Assembly: GCF_900143065.1 (NCBI RefSeq)
Contig: NZ_FRCX01000005.1
Coordinates: forward strand, 248,001-312,000
Length of the DNA stretch: 64,000 bases
From: Duganella sacchari
Lineage (GTDB): Bacteria > Pseudomonadota > Gammaproteobacteria > Burkholderiales > Burkholderiaceae_D
Direction: 5' to 3'
This document shows, one piece after another, positions 9,317 through 18,345 of the stretch (the first letter of the stretch is position 1; each line of letters starts with the position of its first letter). The translations under genes were made by a program, and so were the position numbers. Below the pieces are notes generated by a model. It was not told the origin of the DNA. It was given only the letters and a program-made list of their open reading frames with translations, and searched no databases.

Positions 9317-9847
9317 GTGACCAGGTTCACCATCATGTTCAGCGTGGCCATGGCATTGGCGTCCGCCGCACAGGCGGCGCCAGTGCCGCAGCCGCCATTG
9401 ATCGAAAGCGCATTCTCGCCGGACGCCGGCGCGGAAGCGCTGGTGCTCAAGGTGATTGATACGTCGGTCACGACGCTCCGTCTCGCCGCCTATTCATTCA
9501 GTTCGCCGGCCGTCACGCAGGCGCTGCTGAAAGCCAGGCAGCGCGGCGTGGACGTCAAGGTGCTGGCGGACTACCGCCGCAATCAAAAGAAGATCAATCT
9601 CGCTGCGCTGCGCCAACTGGTGCAGGCGGGTATTCCGGTCCGCACGGTGTCGGTGTATGCACTACACCACGATAAATACATCGTCGCAGACGACCATACG
9701 GTGCAAAACGGCAGCTTCAATTACACCCAGGATGCGGCGCTGAGCAATAGCGAAAATGTGCTCGTTGTGTGGAACGACACCCAGCTTGCCCGTGCTTACC
9801 TCCGCCACTGGGAGGACCGCTGGGGCAAGGGTGTGGACTACCAGTAA
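9317..9847 (+). CDS. Exported phospholipase D-family nuclease (Nuc-like)
   Basis: A 176-aa protein with a signal peptide ending near residue 20 (ASAAQA) and one HKD motif: H118-x-K120-x4-D125, followed by NGSFN (131-135). One HKD per chain is typical of the Nuc-type endonucleases, which dimerise to build the active site. The start is GTG at 9317 with GGAG eight bases upstream. Periplasmic or secreted DNA degradation is the family's usual role. It stands alone between the copper receptor and the PHA depolymerase. Confidence 0.85.
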   Translation: MTRFTIMFSVAMALASAAQAAPVPQPPLIESAFSPDAGAEALVLKVIDTSVTTLRLAAYSFSSPAVTQALLKARQRGVDVKVLADYRRNQKKINLAALRQLVQAGIPVRTVSVYALHHDKYIVADDHTVQNGSFNYTQDAALSNSENVLVVWNDTQLARAYLRHWEDRWGKGVDYQ

Positions 9848-9994
9848 CCTCACTATCCACACGGGAAATAAAGTTATATAAATCAAAGAGTTAACTTTTG
9901 ATTTTGTGAGTATTTTGTAGAATTCCTGTCATTTTATCCTGCTACACTTTTTGGCGTAGTTATTAAATAAACCACGTCCAAACGAGGGGATATC

Positions 9995-11062
9995 ATGTCC
10001 AGGCTGGGTCTTGTCGTCTTACTCGCTTTGCTGCCGCATGCGGCACGAGCGGACTCTCAACCGCTGCCCGCCATGGGGGCGGATCTCACACAGGTGTCGG
10101 TGTCCGGCATCTCGTCCGGCGGCTTCATGGCCGCGCAACTGGCGACCGCCTACTCCGCCACTTTCATGGGAGTCGGCGTGATCGCTGCGGGGCCGTACTA
10201 CTGTGCCGGCACTTACCCTTCGATCGACTATCTGCAAAACGCCACGACCACGTGCATGCGTCCAGCATCCCGTGCAGTGACGGCCAACGCCACGGCATCC
10301 TGGGCCAACGCGATCCGCTTCGAGAGAAAGGGCCTGATCGACCCGGTCAGCAATCTGGCACGCCAGCACGTGTATGTGTTCAGTGGCTCCAACGACACTA
10401 CCGTCAAGACGATGGTGGTAAACGAGGTGCCGAAGTATTACAGCCTGGCCGGCGCGCGCCCCGGGAACATCATCTACGACAACCAGACGGATGCCGGGCA
10501 CTCTATCGTCACCGATAATCCATCCGACCTGGCCTGCCCTGATACCCAATCGCCTTACATAAACGACTGCGGCTTCAAGCAATCGCAAGTGCTGCTAGCA
10601 CATATCTACGGCCCCAATGTGCAGGCGCCTGCGGCCACGCCATCGCAAGCGATACTGCGTTTCAATCAGGGCGAGTTTGTGCAAGGGACGCGCACCAGCA
10701 TGGACCCGGACGCCTATGCCTACATTCCCTCGGTATGCCAGCGCACCGCCTGTGCCATCCATGTGGCGCTCCACGGCTGCGAGCAAGGTGCGACCGTGAT
10801 TGGCAAGCGTTTCTACAGCGGTACCGGCTACAACGAATTCGCCGATACCAACAAGCTGATTATCCTTTACCCGCAAGTCCACAAATCCAACGGCATCCCG
10901 CCGAATCCCAAAGGCTGCTGGGACTTCTGGGGCTACTCCAGCGAAGATCAGCAGCACAAGGATTTCTACACCCAGAATGCGCCACAGATGAAAGCCATCA
11001 TGGCCATGCTCAAACGCCTGGGCCAGCCGCGCCCTGCGCTTGCTTCGTCCGACTCACAATAA
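9995..11062 (+). CDS. Exported short-chain PHA depolymerase (type 2 catalytic domain)
   Basis: An esterase of the extracellular PHA depolymerase group, 355 aa with an N-terminal signal sequence (about 1-19, ending ARA). The lipase-type box GISSG gives nucleophile S40. D134 (SGSNDTT) and H169 (DAGHS) are plausible partners of the triad. A later LHGCEQ segment resembles the oxyanion-hole HGC of PHB depolymerases. No separate substrate-binding domain is visible. The ATG has GAGGGGA upstream. A phasin gene follows 10 nt downstream, tying it to polyhydroxybutyrate metabolism; secretion means it may act on external polymer or periplasmic oligomers. Confidence 0.85.
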   Translation: MSRLGLVVLLALLPHAARADSQPLPAMGADLTQVSVSGISSGGFMAAQLATAYSATFMGVGVIAAGPYYCAGTYPSIDYLQNATTTCMRPASRAVTANATASWANAIRFERKGLIDPVSNLARQHVYVFSGSNDTTVKTMVVNEVPKYYSLAGARPGNIIYDNQTDAGHSIVTDNPSDLACPDTQSPYINDCGFKQSQVLLAHIYGPNVQAPAATPSQAILRFNQGEFVQGTRTSMDPDAYAYIPSVCQRTACAIHVALHGCEQGATVIGKRFYSGTGYNEFADTNKLIILYPQVHKSNGIPPNPKGCWDFWGYSSEDQQHKDFYTQNAPQMKAIMAMLKRLGQPRPALASSDSQ

Positions 11063-11072
11063 AGGAACCGTC

Positions 11073-11576
11073 ATGACTACTACCGCATTGTCTTCATTCG
11101 ATTTTGGCAAAACCGCCGTGACCACCGCGCAGTCGCAGTTCGCGCAGATCGTCAAGTCCACGCTGGCGGTGTTCAACCAGTGGCGCGACTGGCAAGCCGA
11201 AGCCGGCACCAAGCTGCTGCACACGCAGCTGGACCTGCTGCAACCGCCAGGTGCCGCCATCTCGGCGCAAAACCTGCTGGCCTTGCCGTTTGGCCTGTCG
11301 ACGGATCTGGTGGCGCAGCAGAAGGAAGTGCTGCAAAGCCTGCTGACGCGGAATAACGCGCTGGTGGAGGATCTGCGCAAGTCGCAGAACAAGGAAGATA
11401 TCTCGCTGGTGATGGCGGGCTATCTGAGCGACGTGGATGGTCTGGTGCGCGATAACGCGGGCAAGGTCATGACCTTGTTGAATTCAGTCTCCAGCGCCAC
11501 CACGGTACTGACCGAGCGCACGCTGGATGATCTGATTGCCGCCGATCCGCAGAAAAAGCTGCCGTCTCCGGCCTGA
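11073..11576 (+). CDS. Phasin (PHA granule-associated protein)
   Basis: A 167-aa largely helical, low-cysteine protein of the phasin type (FDFGKTAVTTAQSQFAQI at the start, then amphipathic helices with LLTRNNALVEDL). Phasins coat intracellular polyhydroxyalkanoate granules. Start chosen at 11073, with AAAGGA upstream just after the depolymerase stop; the upstream in-frame ATG lies inside that gene. Likely one transcript with the depolymerase, ending at the inverted repeat at 11581-11606. Confidence 0.8.
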   Translation: MTTTALSSFDFGKTAVTTAQSQFAQIVKSTLAVFNQWRDWQAEAGTKLLHTQLDLLQPPGAAISAQNLLALPFGLSTDLVAQQKEVLQSLLTRNNALVEDLRKSQNKEDISLVMAGYLSDVDGLVRDNAGKVMTLLNSVSSATTVLTERTLDDLIAADPQKKLPSPA

Positions 11577-11580
11577 CGAA

Positions 11581-11606
11581 GTCATTCCCGCGCAAGCGGG
11601 AATGAC
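11581..11606. terminator. GTCATTCCCGC palindrome, probable bidirectional terminator/dispersed repeat
   Basis: Perfect 11-bp arms (GTCATTCCCGC / GCGGGAATGAC) around GCAA, placed between the phasin and hpd stop codons. No long T-tract follows on either strand. The same sequence type is common in betaproteobacteria, including the Neisseria dRS3-like ATTCCC...GGGAAT core, so it may be a dispersed repeat recruited as a terminator. Confidence 0.6.
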
Positions 11607-11613
11607 GGTTTGC

Positions 11614-12699
11614 TTAGGCTGCTGCGGTTTCCTGAATCACGCCACGGCGCAGCTGGTCGCGCTCGATGGATTCGAACAGAGCTTTGAAGTTGCCTTCGCC
11701 GAAGCCATCGTCGCCTTTGCGCTGGATGAATTCGAAGAACACCGGACCCAGTTGGGTCTCGGAGAAGATCTGCAGCAGCAGGCGCGGTTTGCCGTCAACC
11801 ACGTTACCATCCAGCAGCAGGCCGCGTGCTTTCAGTTCCGCAGCGTTTTCGCCGTGGCCTGGTACGCGGCCATCCAGCATTTCATAGTAGGTCTCTGGCG
11901 GCGCGGTCATCAGCGGTACGCCGGCAGCGCGCAGACGGTCGACGGTGCTGATCAGGTCTTCGGTCAGCAGCGCGATGTGCTGGATGCCTTCGCCATTGAA
12001 CTGCATCAGGAATTCCTCGATCTGGCCGCCGCCTGCCTTGCCTTCTTCGTTCAGCGGAATGCGGATCATGCCGTCCGGCGCGGTCATCGCGCGCGAGGTC
12101 AGGCCGGTGTACTCGCCCTTGATGTCGAAGTAGCGGATCTCTTTGAAGTTGAACAGGCGCTCGTAGAACGATGCCCAGTAGCTCATGCGGCCACGGTAGA
12201 CATTGTGGGTCAGGTGGTCGATGATCTGCAGGCCGTGGCCCACTGGATTGCGTTCCACGCCTTCGATGAATTCGAAGTCGATGTCGTAGATGGAGCTGCC
12301 TTCTTCAAAGCGGTCGATCAGGTACAGCGGTGCGCCGCCGATGCCTTTGATGGCTGGCAGACGCAGTTCCATCGGGCCGGTCTGGGTGTCCACCGCTCGT
12401 GCGCCCAGTTCCAGCGCGCGGGCGTAGGCCTGGTGCGCATTGCGCACGCGGAAAGCCATGCCGCAAGCCGACGGGCCATGTTCAGCGGCGAAGTAGGCAG
12501 CCGGGCTGTTAGGCTCATTGTTGACGATGAAGTTGATGCCGCCCTGGCGGTACAGGTCAACCTTCTTGGAGCGGTGCACCGCGACCTTGGTGAAGCCCAG
12601 TTGCGCGAAGATGTTTTCCAGCAGGCCCGGTACCGGCGATGCGAATTCAACGAATTCAAAGCCCATCAGGCCCATAGGATTTTCAAACAAGTCTGCCAT
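11614..12699 (-). CDS. hpd: 4-hydroxyphenylpyruvate dioxygenase
   Basis: Fe(II) enzyme converting 4-hydroxyphenylpyruvate to homogentisate in tyrosine degradation. The 361-aa protein has two VOC domains. The metal ligands are visible as H162 (IIDHLTHN), H241 (GIQHIA) and E323 (FFEFIQ). The start at 12699 has GAGGAAAAGAAA upstream. A longer frame exists but adds non-family residues that run into phhA. Last gene of the tyrB-phhB-phhA-hpd operon, 19 nt after phhA. Homogentisate dioxygenase is not in the window. Confidence 0.96.
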   Translation of the reverse strand: MADLFENPMGLMGFEFVEFASPVPGLLENIFAQLGFTKVAVHRSKKVDLYRQGGINFIVNNEPNSPAAYFAAEHGPSACGMAFRVRNAHQAYARALELGARAVDTQTGPMELRLPAIKGIGGAPLYLIDRFEEGSSIYDIDFEFIEGVERNPVGHGLQIIDHLTHNVYRGRMSYWASFYERLFNFKEIRYFDIKGEYTGLTSRAMTAPDGMIRIPLNEEGKAGGGQIEEFLMQFNGEGIQHIALLTEDLISTVDRLRAAGVPLMTAPPETYYEMLDGRVPGHGENAAELKARGLLLDGNVVDGKPRLLLQIFSETQLGPVFFEFIQRKGDDGFGEGNFKALFESIERDQLRRGVIQETAAA

Positions 12700-12718
12700 T
12701 TTCTTTTCCTCTTTAAAA

Positions 12719-13567
12719 TTATCGTTTAGCGTTGTGATAGGTGCCGATGCCACGGTGGACCAGCTGGTCTTGCGGCAGAATGGTGCCCGGCTGGAGGACC
12801 GGCCGTTGTGCTACCTGTTCATACAGCGGCGCGAAATCGGTGTGCGCCAGTTGCAGCAGTTCGTCGAGATGACGGATGACGAAATAGGTTTCCTGGAAGT
12901 CGTCGATGCGGTAGTCGGTCTGCATCACGCGCGGCAGGTCGAAGCGCACACGGTTCGGCGACGGATCATCCAGTGCAAAAATCGATTCGGTGTACGAGGA
13001 CACGATGCCGGCGCCGTACAGGCGCAGGCCATCCTTCTGTTCCACCAGGCCGAATTCCACGGTGTACCAGTAGACGCGCGCCAGCAGATCCAGCACGCCC
13101 TTCTCTTTCGCGCGCAAGCCGCCCACGCCATAGGCCTGGATGTAGTCGGCGATGATGGGGTTCATCAGCAGCGGCACGTGGCCGAAGACGTCGTGGAACA
13201 CGTCCGGCTCTTGCAGGTAATCGAGCTGGCTGGCTTCGCGGATGAACTGCCCCGCAGGGAAGCGGCGATTGGCCAGGTGTTCGAAGAACACTTCATCCGG
13301 CACCAGGCCAGGCACGGCCACCACTTCCCAGCCGGTGTGCTGTTTCAGTACGGCGCTGAGCTGGCGGAAGTCGGGAATCTTGTCCGGGGCGATCGGCAGT
13401 GCGCGCATGCCGGCCAGGAATTCATCGCAGGCGCGGCCTTCCAGCAGCTTGGTCTGGCGCTCGAACAGCGTGGCCCAGACCTGGTGCTGCTCCGGCGTGT
13501 AGCGGTCCCACTGCTGGTCGATGGTCCAGTCGTCGCGCTGGCCAGGAGGCAGGTCAGACAGGTGCAT
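12719..13567 (-). CDS. phhA: Phenylalanine 4-monooxygenase
   Basis: Pterin-dependent non-haem iron enzyme that hydroxylates phenylalanine to tyrosine. The 282-aa bacterial form lacks the regulatory ACT domain. The iron ligands H125 and H130 lie in [11 protein letters not shown], and E171 in YTVEFGL. It overlaps phhB, which recycles its pterin cofactor, by 14 bp. The product tyrosine feeds the aminotransferase and hpd of the same operon. Confidence 0.96.
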   Translation of the reverse strand: MHLSDLPPGQRDDWTIDQQWDRYTPEQHQVWATLFERQTKLLEGRACDEFLAGMRALPIAPDKIPDFRQLSAVLKQHTGWEVVAVPGLVPDEVFFEHLANRRFPAGQFIREASQLDYLQEPDVFHDVFGHVPLLMNPIIADYIQAYGVGGLRAKEKGVLDLLARVYWYTVEFGLVEQKDGLRLYGAGIVSSYTESIFALDDPSPNRVRFDLPRVMQTDYRIDDFQETYFVIRHLDELLQLAHTDFAPLYEQVAQRPVLQPGTILPQDQLVHRGIGTYHNAKR

Positions 13568-13862
13568 GGCCGAATCCCCTGGCAGCGGCGTCGCAGGCGA
13601 GCGCCATGTCGAAATCGTTTTGCGTCAGGCCGCTGGCGTCGTGCGTGGTCCAGGTGATGCGGACCTTGTTGTAGACGTTGCTCCACTCAGGATGATGGTT
13701 GCGCTTTTCCGACTGCAGCGCCACGGCACTCATGAAGGCAAAGGCTTCCACGAAATCCGCAAACACGAATTCACGGCTGATCGACAGCGCGTCGCCGGCA
13801 ATCGCCCACGCTGGCACGGTGACCAGCCTGGCGGGCAGTTGGGACAGTTCGAGTTTTTGCAT
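13554..13862 (-). CDS. phhB: Pterin-4a-carbinolamine dehydratase
   Basis: Regenerates the tetrahydropterin cofactor after PhhA turnover. The 102-aa protein carries the signature EKRNHHPEW (52-60) with active-site H56, H57 and P58, and a further histidine at H74. It starts 1 nt after the aminotransferase stop, with GGAGG upstream, and overlaps phhA by 14 bp, so translation is probably coupled. Confidence 0.95.
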   Translation of the reverse strand: MQKLELSQLPARLVTVPAWAIAGDALSISREFVFADFVEAFAFMSAVALQSEKRNHHPEWSNVYNKVRITWTTHDASGLTQNDFDMALACDAAARGFGHAPV

Positions 13863-13863
13863 C

Positions 13864-15063
13864 TCACACCTCCGTGATGACTTTGACCATGGCGTTCGCC
13901 ACTGGCGTTACGCCCACGCTGGTCAGCGCGGCCAGGCACATGCGGCCCGATTCGATCAGGTACACGCCATGCTCATTGCGCAGCTTGCGGATCTGCTCTA
14001 CCGGCAGACCGGTGTAGCTGAACATGCCCTGCTGGACGCGCAGGTATTCGAAATCGCCGCCCGGCAGCTTGGCCTTCAGCTGTGCATACAGTTCAGCGCG
14101 GATCTGCTTCATCCGCACGCGCATGGCGGTCAGTTCTTCTTCCCACTGGGCGCGCAGCTGGGCGTCATCCAGCACGGTGCTGATGATGCGGGCGCCGTAG
14201 CCTGGCGGGTTGGAGTAGATCTTGCGCACGGCCGATTGCAGCTGGCCGAACACCTTGGCGGCATCGTCCGCGTCCTTGCAGGCGACGTGCAGCGAGCCGC
14301 AACGCTCGCCGTAGATGGCGAAGTTTTTCGAGTACGAACCGGCCACCAGCAGCGGAATGCCCTGCTGCGCGAAGTAGCGGATGGCGTAAGCGTCTTCGTT
14401 GATGCCTTCGCCGAAGCCCTGGTAGGCGATGTCGAAGAACGGCAGCAGGCCACGTTCCTGCACCACCTTGGCCAGGTCGTGCCACTGTTGCAGGCTCAGG
14501 TCAGCGCCGGTCGGGTTGTGGCAGCAGGCGTGCAGCACGACCACGTCGCCAGCCGGCAGCGCGCGCAGTGCGGCCAGCATGCCGTCGAAATTGACGCCAT
14601 GGGTTTCGCGCGAGTAGTAAGGATAGGTGCCGACTTCAAAGCCAGCGCCGCCGAAGATGCCCTTGTGATTGTCCCAGGTTGGATCGCTGACCCACACCTT
14701 CGCCTGCGGGAACCAGGCCTTGAGGAAGTCGCCGCCCACTTTCAGCGCGCCGGAACCGCCCAGCGTCTGGATGGTGGCCACACGGTCGGCCAGCGGCTCG
14801 CCTGCCTGCACGCCAAACACCAGGCGGCGCGCATGTTCGCGGTAGCTTGGCGAGCCGGCCATGGGCAGGTAGGGATGCGGGTGGAACGATTGCGCCAGGC
14901 GCTCCTCTGCGGCGGCCACGGCGCCCATCAGCGGAATGCGCTGCTGCTCGTTCAGATACACGCCGATGCTCAGGTTGACCTTGTCCTGACGCGGGTCGGC
15001 GGCGAATTGTTCGTTCAGCGTGAGGATAGGGTCCCCAGCAAATGCTTCAACGTGCTGAAACAT
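13864..15063 (-). CDS. Aromatic amino acid aminotransferase (class I, AspC/TyrB family)
   Basis: PLP enzyme expected to convert tyrosine or phenylalanine to the arylpyruvate. It is 399 aa, with the family-defining CHNPTG (181-186), D211 and Y214 for the cofactor, and PLP lysine K246 in SYSKNF. Two adjacent ATGs exist; 15063 is chosen because AGGAG lies 5 nt upstream, as against 2 nt for 15066. First gene of the Phe/Tyr operon and divergent from an Lrp-type regulator. Aspartate activity cannot be excluded by sequence. Confidence 0.92.
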   Translation of the reverse strand: MFQHVEAFAGDPILTLNEQFAADPRQDKVNLSIGVYLNEQQRIPLMGAVAAAEERLAQSFHPHPYLPMAGSPSYREHARRLVFGVQAGEPLADRVATIQTLGGSGALKVGGDFLKAWFPQAKVWVSDPTWDNHKGIFGGAGFEVGTYPYYSRETHGVNFDGMLAALRALPAGDVVVLHACCHNPTGADLSLQQWHDLAKVVQERGLLPFFDIAYQGFGEGINEDAYAIRYFAQQGIPLLVAGSYSKNFAIYGERCGSLHVACKDADDAAKVFGQLQSAVRKIYSNPPGYGARIISTVLDDAQLRAQWEEELTAMRVRMKQIRAELYAQLKAKLPGGDFEYLRVQQGMFSYTGLPVEQIRKLRNEHGVYLIESGRMCLAALTSVGVTPVANAMVKVITEV

Positions 15064-15145
15064 CATATCTCCTGATTCTTTTTGGTAGAAAAACAGGGAC
15101 AGCTTAACGTTCAAAACGCGATAAAAGTAACCGCAATACGCGCAG

Positions 15146-15168
15146 TTTTGTATAATTTATGCACAAAA
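15146..15168. promoter_or_regulatory. Divergent promoter/dyad between aminotransferase and Lrp gene
   Basis: TTTTGT and ACAAAA form an inverted repeat with an 11-bp AT-rich spacer. A perfect TATAAT at 15151-15156 lies within it, oriented toward the regulator. Lrp/AsnC proteins bind degenerate AT-rich dyads, so autoregulation with control of the aromatic operon is plausible. No strong -35 was seen. Confidence 0.4.
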
Positions 15169-15195
15169 TTCTCACAAAACAGCCTGGAGATGCAC

Positions 15196-15711
15196 ATGAC
15201 GGTTATCACCATCGACAAATTTGACTTACAGCTATTGACAGAGCTCCAGCGCGATGGCCAGGCCACCAATAGCGCGCTGGGGAATAAGATACACCTGTCC
15301 ACCTCCCAGGTCAGCCGGCGCGTGCTGCGCATGCAGGAAGCGGGCGTGATCGACCACTATGCGGCCATCATCGAACCGGTGGCTGTGGGGCTGGATGTGA
15401 TGGCCTTTACGGAAGTTTCGCTGGACCACCATAGCAACTCGGCCAGCGTGCGTTTCGAGACAGCTGTGGAAGAGATGCCGGAAGTGATGGAGTGCTACAC
15501 GCTGGCCGGCCGCTCCGACTATCTGCTGCGCGTGGTGGCGCCGGACCTGGCGGCGCTGTCGAGATTCATGACGGAGAAGATCCTGCGCATTCCCGGCGTG
15601 GCGCAGGTCAAGTCCACCGTCACGCTACGCAAGATCAAACACACCCACGTGCTGCCGCTCGATCACGTGATGCAGCCGACCGAGAACCGCAAGCGGATTC
15701 ACTTCGCCTGA
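15196..15711 (+). CDS. Lrp/AsnC-family transcriptional regulator
   Basis: A 171-aa regulator: N-terminal winged HTH (about 1-60, with LSTSQVSRRVLRMQEAGVI) and a C-terminal RAM/ligand domain (MECYTLAGRSDYLLRV). Start chosen at 15196 because GGAG lies 6 nt upstream; an ATG at 15190 abuts the same GGAG too closely. Divergent from the Phe/Tyr operon, so it probably senses an aromatic amino acid and regulates it. Its 3' end overlaps the convergent hydrolase by 13 bp. Confidence 0.9.
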   Translation: MTVITIDKFDLQLLTELQRDGQATNSALGNKIHLSTSQVSRRVLRMQEAGVIDHYAAIIEPVAVGLDVMAFTEVSLDHHSNSASVRFETAVEEMPEVMECYTLAGRSDYLLRVVAPDLAALSRFMTEKILRIPGVAQVKSTVTLRKIKHTHVLPLDHVMQPTENRKRIHFA

Positions 15712-16481
15712 TCCCGCAGGAAGCGCTGCACGGCGGCCAGCACCAGTTCGGGGTACTCGCGCTGCGGCATGTGGTGGCAGCCGGGGAGTATCAGGACTTC
15801 GCCGCCGGCGCTGCTCAGGCTTGCGATGTGGCGCGGGTGTTCCAGCGAGCCGTATTCGTCGCGGTCGCCGTGAATGACCAGCATCGGGCAACGGATACCG
15901 TCGGCATCCTGTCCGATACGCCACGCGGAAAACTCCGCCGACAGCCAGGTGTCAATCCAGACGTGCAGCACCCAGTGCGCCTGTGCACCGTGGTAGCGGG
16001 CCAGCCGTTCCAGTTGTCCCGCATCGGCAAACGCGGCCTGCGCCTGGCGTACGCCGTCGGTGATGCCCTGGTCCACCCAGGCCTGGGCGGACATGGTGAC
16101 GAGCGCCTCGCACGCATCCGCATACATGGCCGCGCACTGCACGGCAATGCCGCCGCCGACGCTGTAGCCAAAAGCGACAAAGCGGCCGATGGCCAGTGCG
16201 CTGCGCAGCAAGGAGAAATACAGGCGTGCTTCATCGCGGATGAAATGAATCGACCATTCACCGGGATGCGGCGCCGACTGGCCGAAACCGAAGCGGTCGT
16301 AGGCAATCACTTTGCGGCCGGTACGCGCGGCCAGCGCGGCAGGAAAATCACGCCATAGTGCGACACAACCCAGCGAATCGTGAAACAGGATGATGGGCGC
16401 GCCTGCTTCTCCGGCTGGCGTCCAGCTGCGCGCATATAACTGGCCATGCTGCGTGGCGATACGGTGCTCCTGCTCCTGCAT
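15699..16481 (-). CDS. Alpha/beta hydrolase
   Basis: A 260-aa single-domain alpha/beta-hydrolase. The nucleophile elbow is GYSVGG; the acid is likely in HGDRDEYG and the histidine in PGCHHMPQ near the C-terminus. No signal peptide. Substrate unknown; it resembles general esterases or ester-cleaving peroxidase-like hydrolases. ATG 16481 is preferred; a GTG at 16496 is in frame but has no ribosome-binding site. It sits alone between convergent and same-strand genes without functional context. Confidence 0.82.
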   Translation of the reverse strand: MQEQEHRIATQHGQLYARSWTPAGEAGAPIILFHDSLGCVALWRDFPAALAARTGRKVIAYDRFGFGQSAPHPGEWSIHFIRDEARLYFSLLRSALAIGRFVAFGYSVGGGIAVQCAAMYADACEALVTMSAQAWVDQGITDGVRQAQAAFADAGQLERLARYHGAQAHWVLHVWIDTWLSAEFSAWRIGQDADGIRCPMLVIHGDRDEYGSLEHPRHIASLSSAGGEVLILPGCHHMPQREYPELVLAAVQRFLRDQAK

Positions 16482-16544
16482 AGACGGCTGCTCCACGGGT
16501 AACGATGCGATGCATTTTACCCGCAGCAGCCGTCGGCGGTACGC

Positions 16545-18227
16545 TTAGAACTCTTCCCAGTCCGCTCCTGCCGCAGCCTTGGCTTTCACCGCCGGCTGGC
16601 GCACCACTGCCAGCTGGGCACTGGCCTGCTGCGCCAGTTGCGGGCGCGGTGTGCGCGCCAGTGCCGGCCGCGCCGCACCGCTGTCCAGCGTGAAGATGCT
16701 GACCACGCGCGCCAGATTCTCGGCCTGCTCCTGCATCGAGGCCGATGCCGCAGCCGCCTGCTCGACCAGCGCGGCGTTCTGCTGCGTAACCGTGTCCATC
16801 TCCGAAATCGCCTGGTTGATCTGCTCGATGCCGACTTCTTGCTCCTTGCCGGCAGTCGTGATCTCCGCCACGATGTCGGACACCATCTTGACGCTGGCCA
16901 CCACTTCATCCATGGTCTTGCCGGCCTGCTGCACCAGCTTGCTGCCGGTCTCCACCTTGGCGGCGGAATCGGTAATCAGGCTCTTGATTTCCTTGGCGGC
17001 GCTGGCCGAACGCTGCGCCAGATTGCGCACCTCGCTGGCGACGACAGCAAAGCCGCGTCCCTGCTCGCCGGCCCGCGCCGCTTCCACCGCCGCGTTCAGC
17101 GCCAGGATATTGGTCTGGAACGCGATGCCGTCAATGACGCCAATGATATCGACGATCTTGGACGACGACGCGTTGATCGAGCCCATGGTCTCAACCACCT
17201 GCGACACCACATCGCCGCCCTGGATGGCGATGCCGGACGCCGAATGCGCGAGCTCATTGGCGCGGCGTGCGTTGTCGCTGTTCTGCTTGACGGTGGAGGT
17301 CATCTCTTCCATCGACGACGCGGTTTCCTCGAGCGAGCTGGCTTGCTGCTCGGTGCGCGCCGACAGATCCAGATTGCCGGTGGCGATTTCGCTGGCCGCA
17401 GTGGAGATGACATCGGTCCCCTGCCGCACCTGGCCGACGATGCTCTGCAGGTTGTCGTTCATCTCCTTCAACGCCAGCAGCAGCTGCCCCGTTTCGTCAG
17501 TGGTGCTGACTTCGATTTTGCTGGTCAGATTCCCGGCGGCGACGGTCTGCGCGATGTGCACGGCGTTTACCAGCGGACGCGAAATCAGGCCGGAAATCCA
17601 CACCGCCTGCACCGCCCCCAGCGCGATGCAGACGGCAAGAATCCCCATGATCCACCAGCGCGCCGATGCGTACAGCGCGTTGCCTTGCTCACTGGCCCTG
17701 ATGCCGCCATCAATGTTGACCTTGGAGAGTTTTTCCAGCACTGCCGCTGCCGCATTAAACAACGTGGAGGCTTTGCCGCGCAGGATAGCCTTGCCCTCTT
17801 CAAGCTTCTGCTGGCGCGACAGTTTCAGGATTTCGATACTCATCGCACGGTATTCATCCCACTGGCGGCCGAACTCCGCATAGCCTGCGCGCTCTTCCGG
17901 CTCGGAGATGAGCTTTTCGTATTCGGCGCGGTGCTTGGCCAGATTGTCGAGGTATTCATTCATGCGCTTTTCATACTTGGCCCAATCCTCCTCGCTAGAC
18001 GACAGCAGGTGTTGTGACTCCTGCGCGCGGTAACGCGAGATGTCGTACTTCATCTCCAGCAGCACGCGCACGCTGGGCATCCAGTTGGTTTCCAGGTCGG
18101 TCGAGGTCTGGTTCACGCGGGCCAGCTGCACCACCGAGAAGATGCCCAGCCCCAGGCTCAGGGCCAGCACCACGGCAAACGACAGCAGCAGTTTGTTGAA
18201 CAGGCGGAGATTGAGGAAGGCACGCAT
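16545..18227 (-). CDS. Methyl-accepting chemotaxis protein
   Basis: Membrane chemoreceptor of 560 aa. First helix at about 11-34, then a periplasmic four-helix-bundle-type sensor (about 35-190), second helix about 193-215, HAMP, and a long cytoplasmic signalling domain whose conserved hairpin tip includes [18 protein letters not shown] and [13 protein letters not shown]. The C-terminus ends in WEEF after a flexible Ala/Pro-rich linker, resembling the CheR/CheB-tethering pentapeptide. AAGGAG lies 8 nt before the ATG. Ligand unknown. No che genes are nearby. Confidence 0.93.
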   Translation of the reverse strand: MRAFLNLRLFNKLLLSFAVVLALSLGLGIFSVVQLARVNQTSTDLETNWMPSVRVLLEMKYDISRYRAQESQHLLSSSEEDWAKYEKRMNEYLDNLAKHRAEYEKLISEPEERAGYAEFGRQWDEYRAMSIEILKLSRQQKLEEGKAILRGKASTLFNAAAAVLEKLSKVNIDGGIRASEQGNALYASARWWIMGILAVCIALGAVQAVWISGLISRPLVNAVHIAQTVAAGNLTSKIEVSTTDETGQLLLALKEMNDNLQSIVGQVRQGTDVISTAASEIATGNLDLSARTEQQASSLEETASSMEEMTSTVKQNSDNARRANELAHSASGIAIQGGDVVSQVVETMGSINASSSKIVDIIGVIDGIAFQTNILALNAAVEAARAGEQGRGFAVVASEVRNLAQRSASAAKEIKSLITDSAAKVETGSKLVQQAGKTMDEVVASVKMVSDIVAEITTAGKEQEVGIEQINQAISEMDTVTQQNAALVEQAAAASASMQEQAENLARVVSIFTLDSGAARPALARTPRPQLAQQASAQLAVVRQPAVKAKAAAGADWEEF

Positions 18228-18345
18228 TTTGCAAACTCCTTAGGTAGGCGGTGATGCGAAATGCGCGGGGGCTGGGCGCGACGTCCCAGTTATATCAGAC
18301 CAGCAAATGGTTAGCGATTATTTGTTTCTATGAAAGTCACCAAAT

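Noticed and set aside
18256..18300. CTGGG...CCCAG hairpin between the chemoreceptor and DUF2325 genes
   Set aside because: Only a 5-bp stem with no T-run in the direction of either gene.
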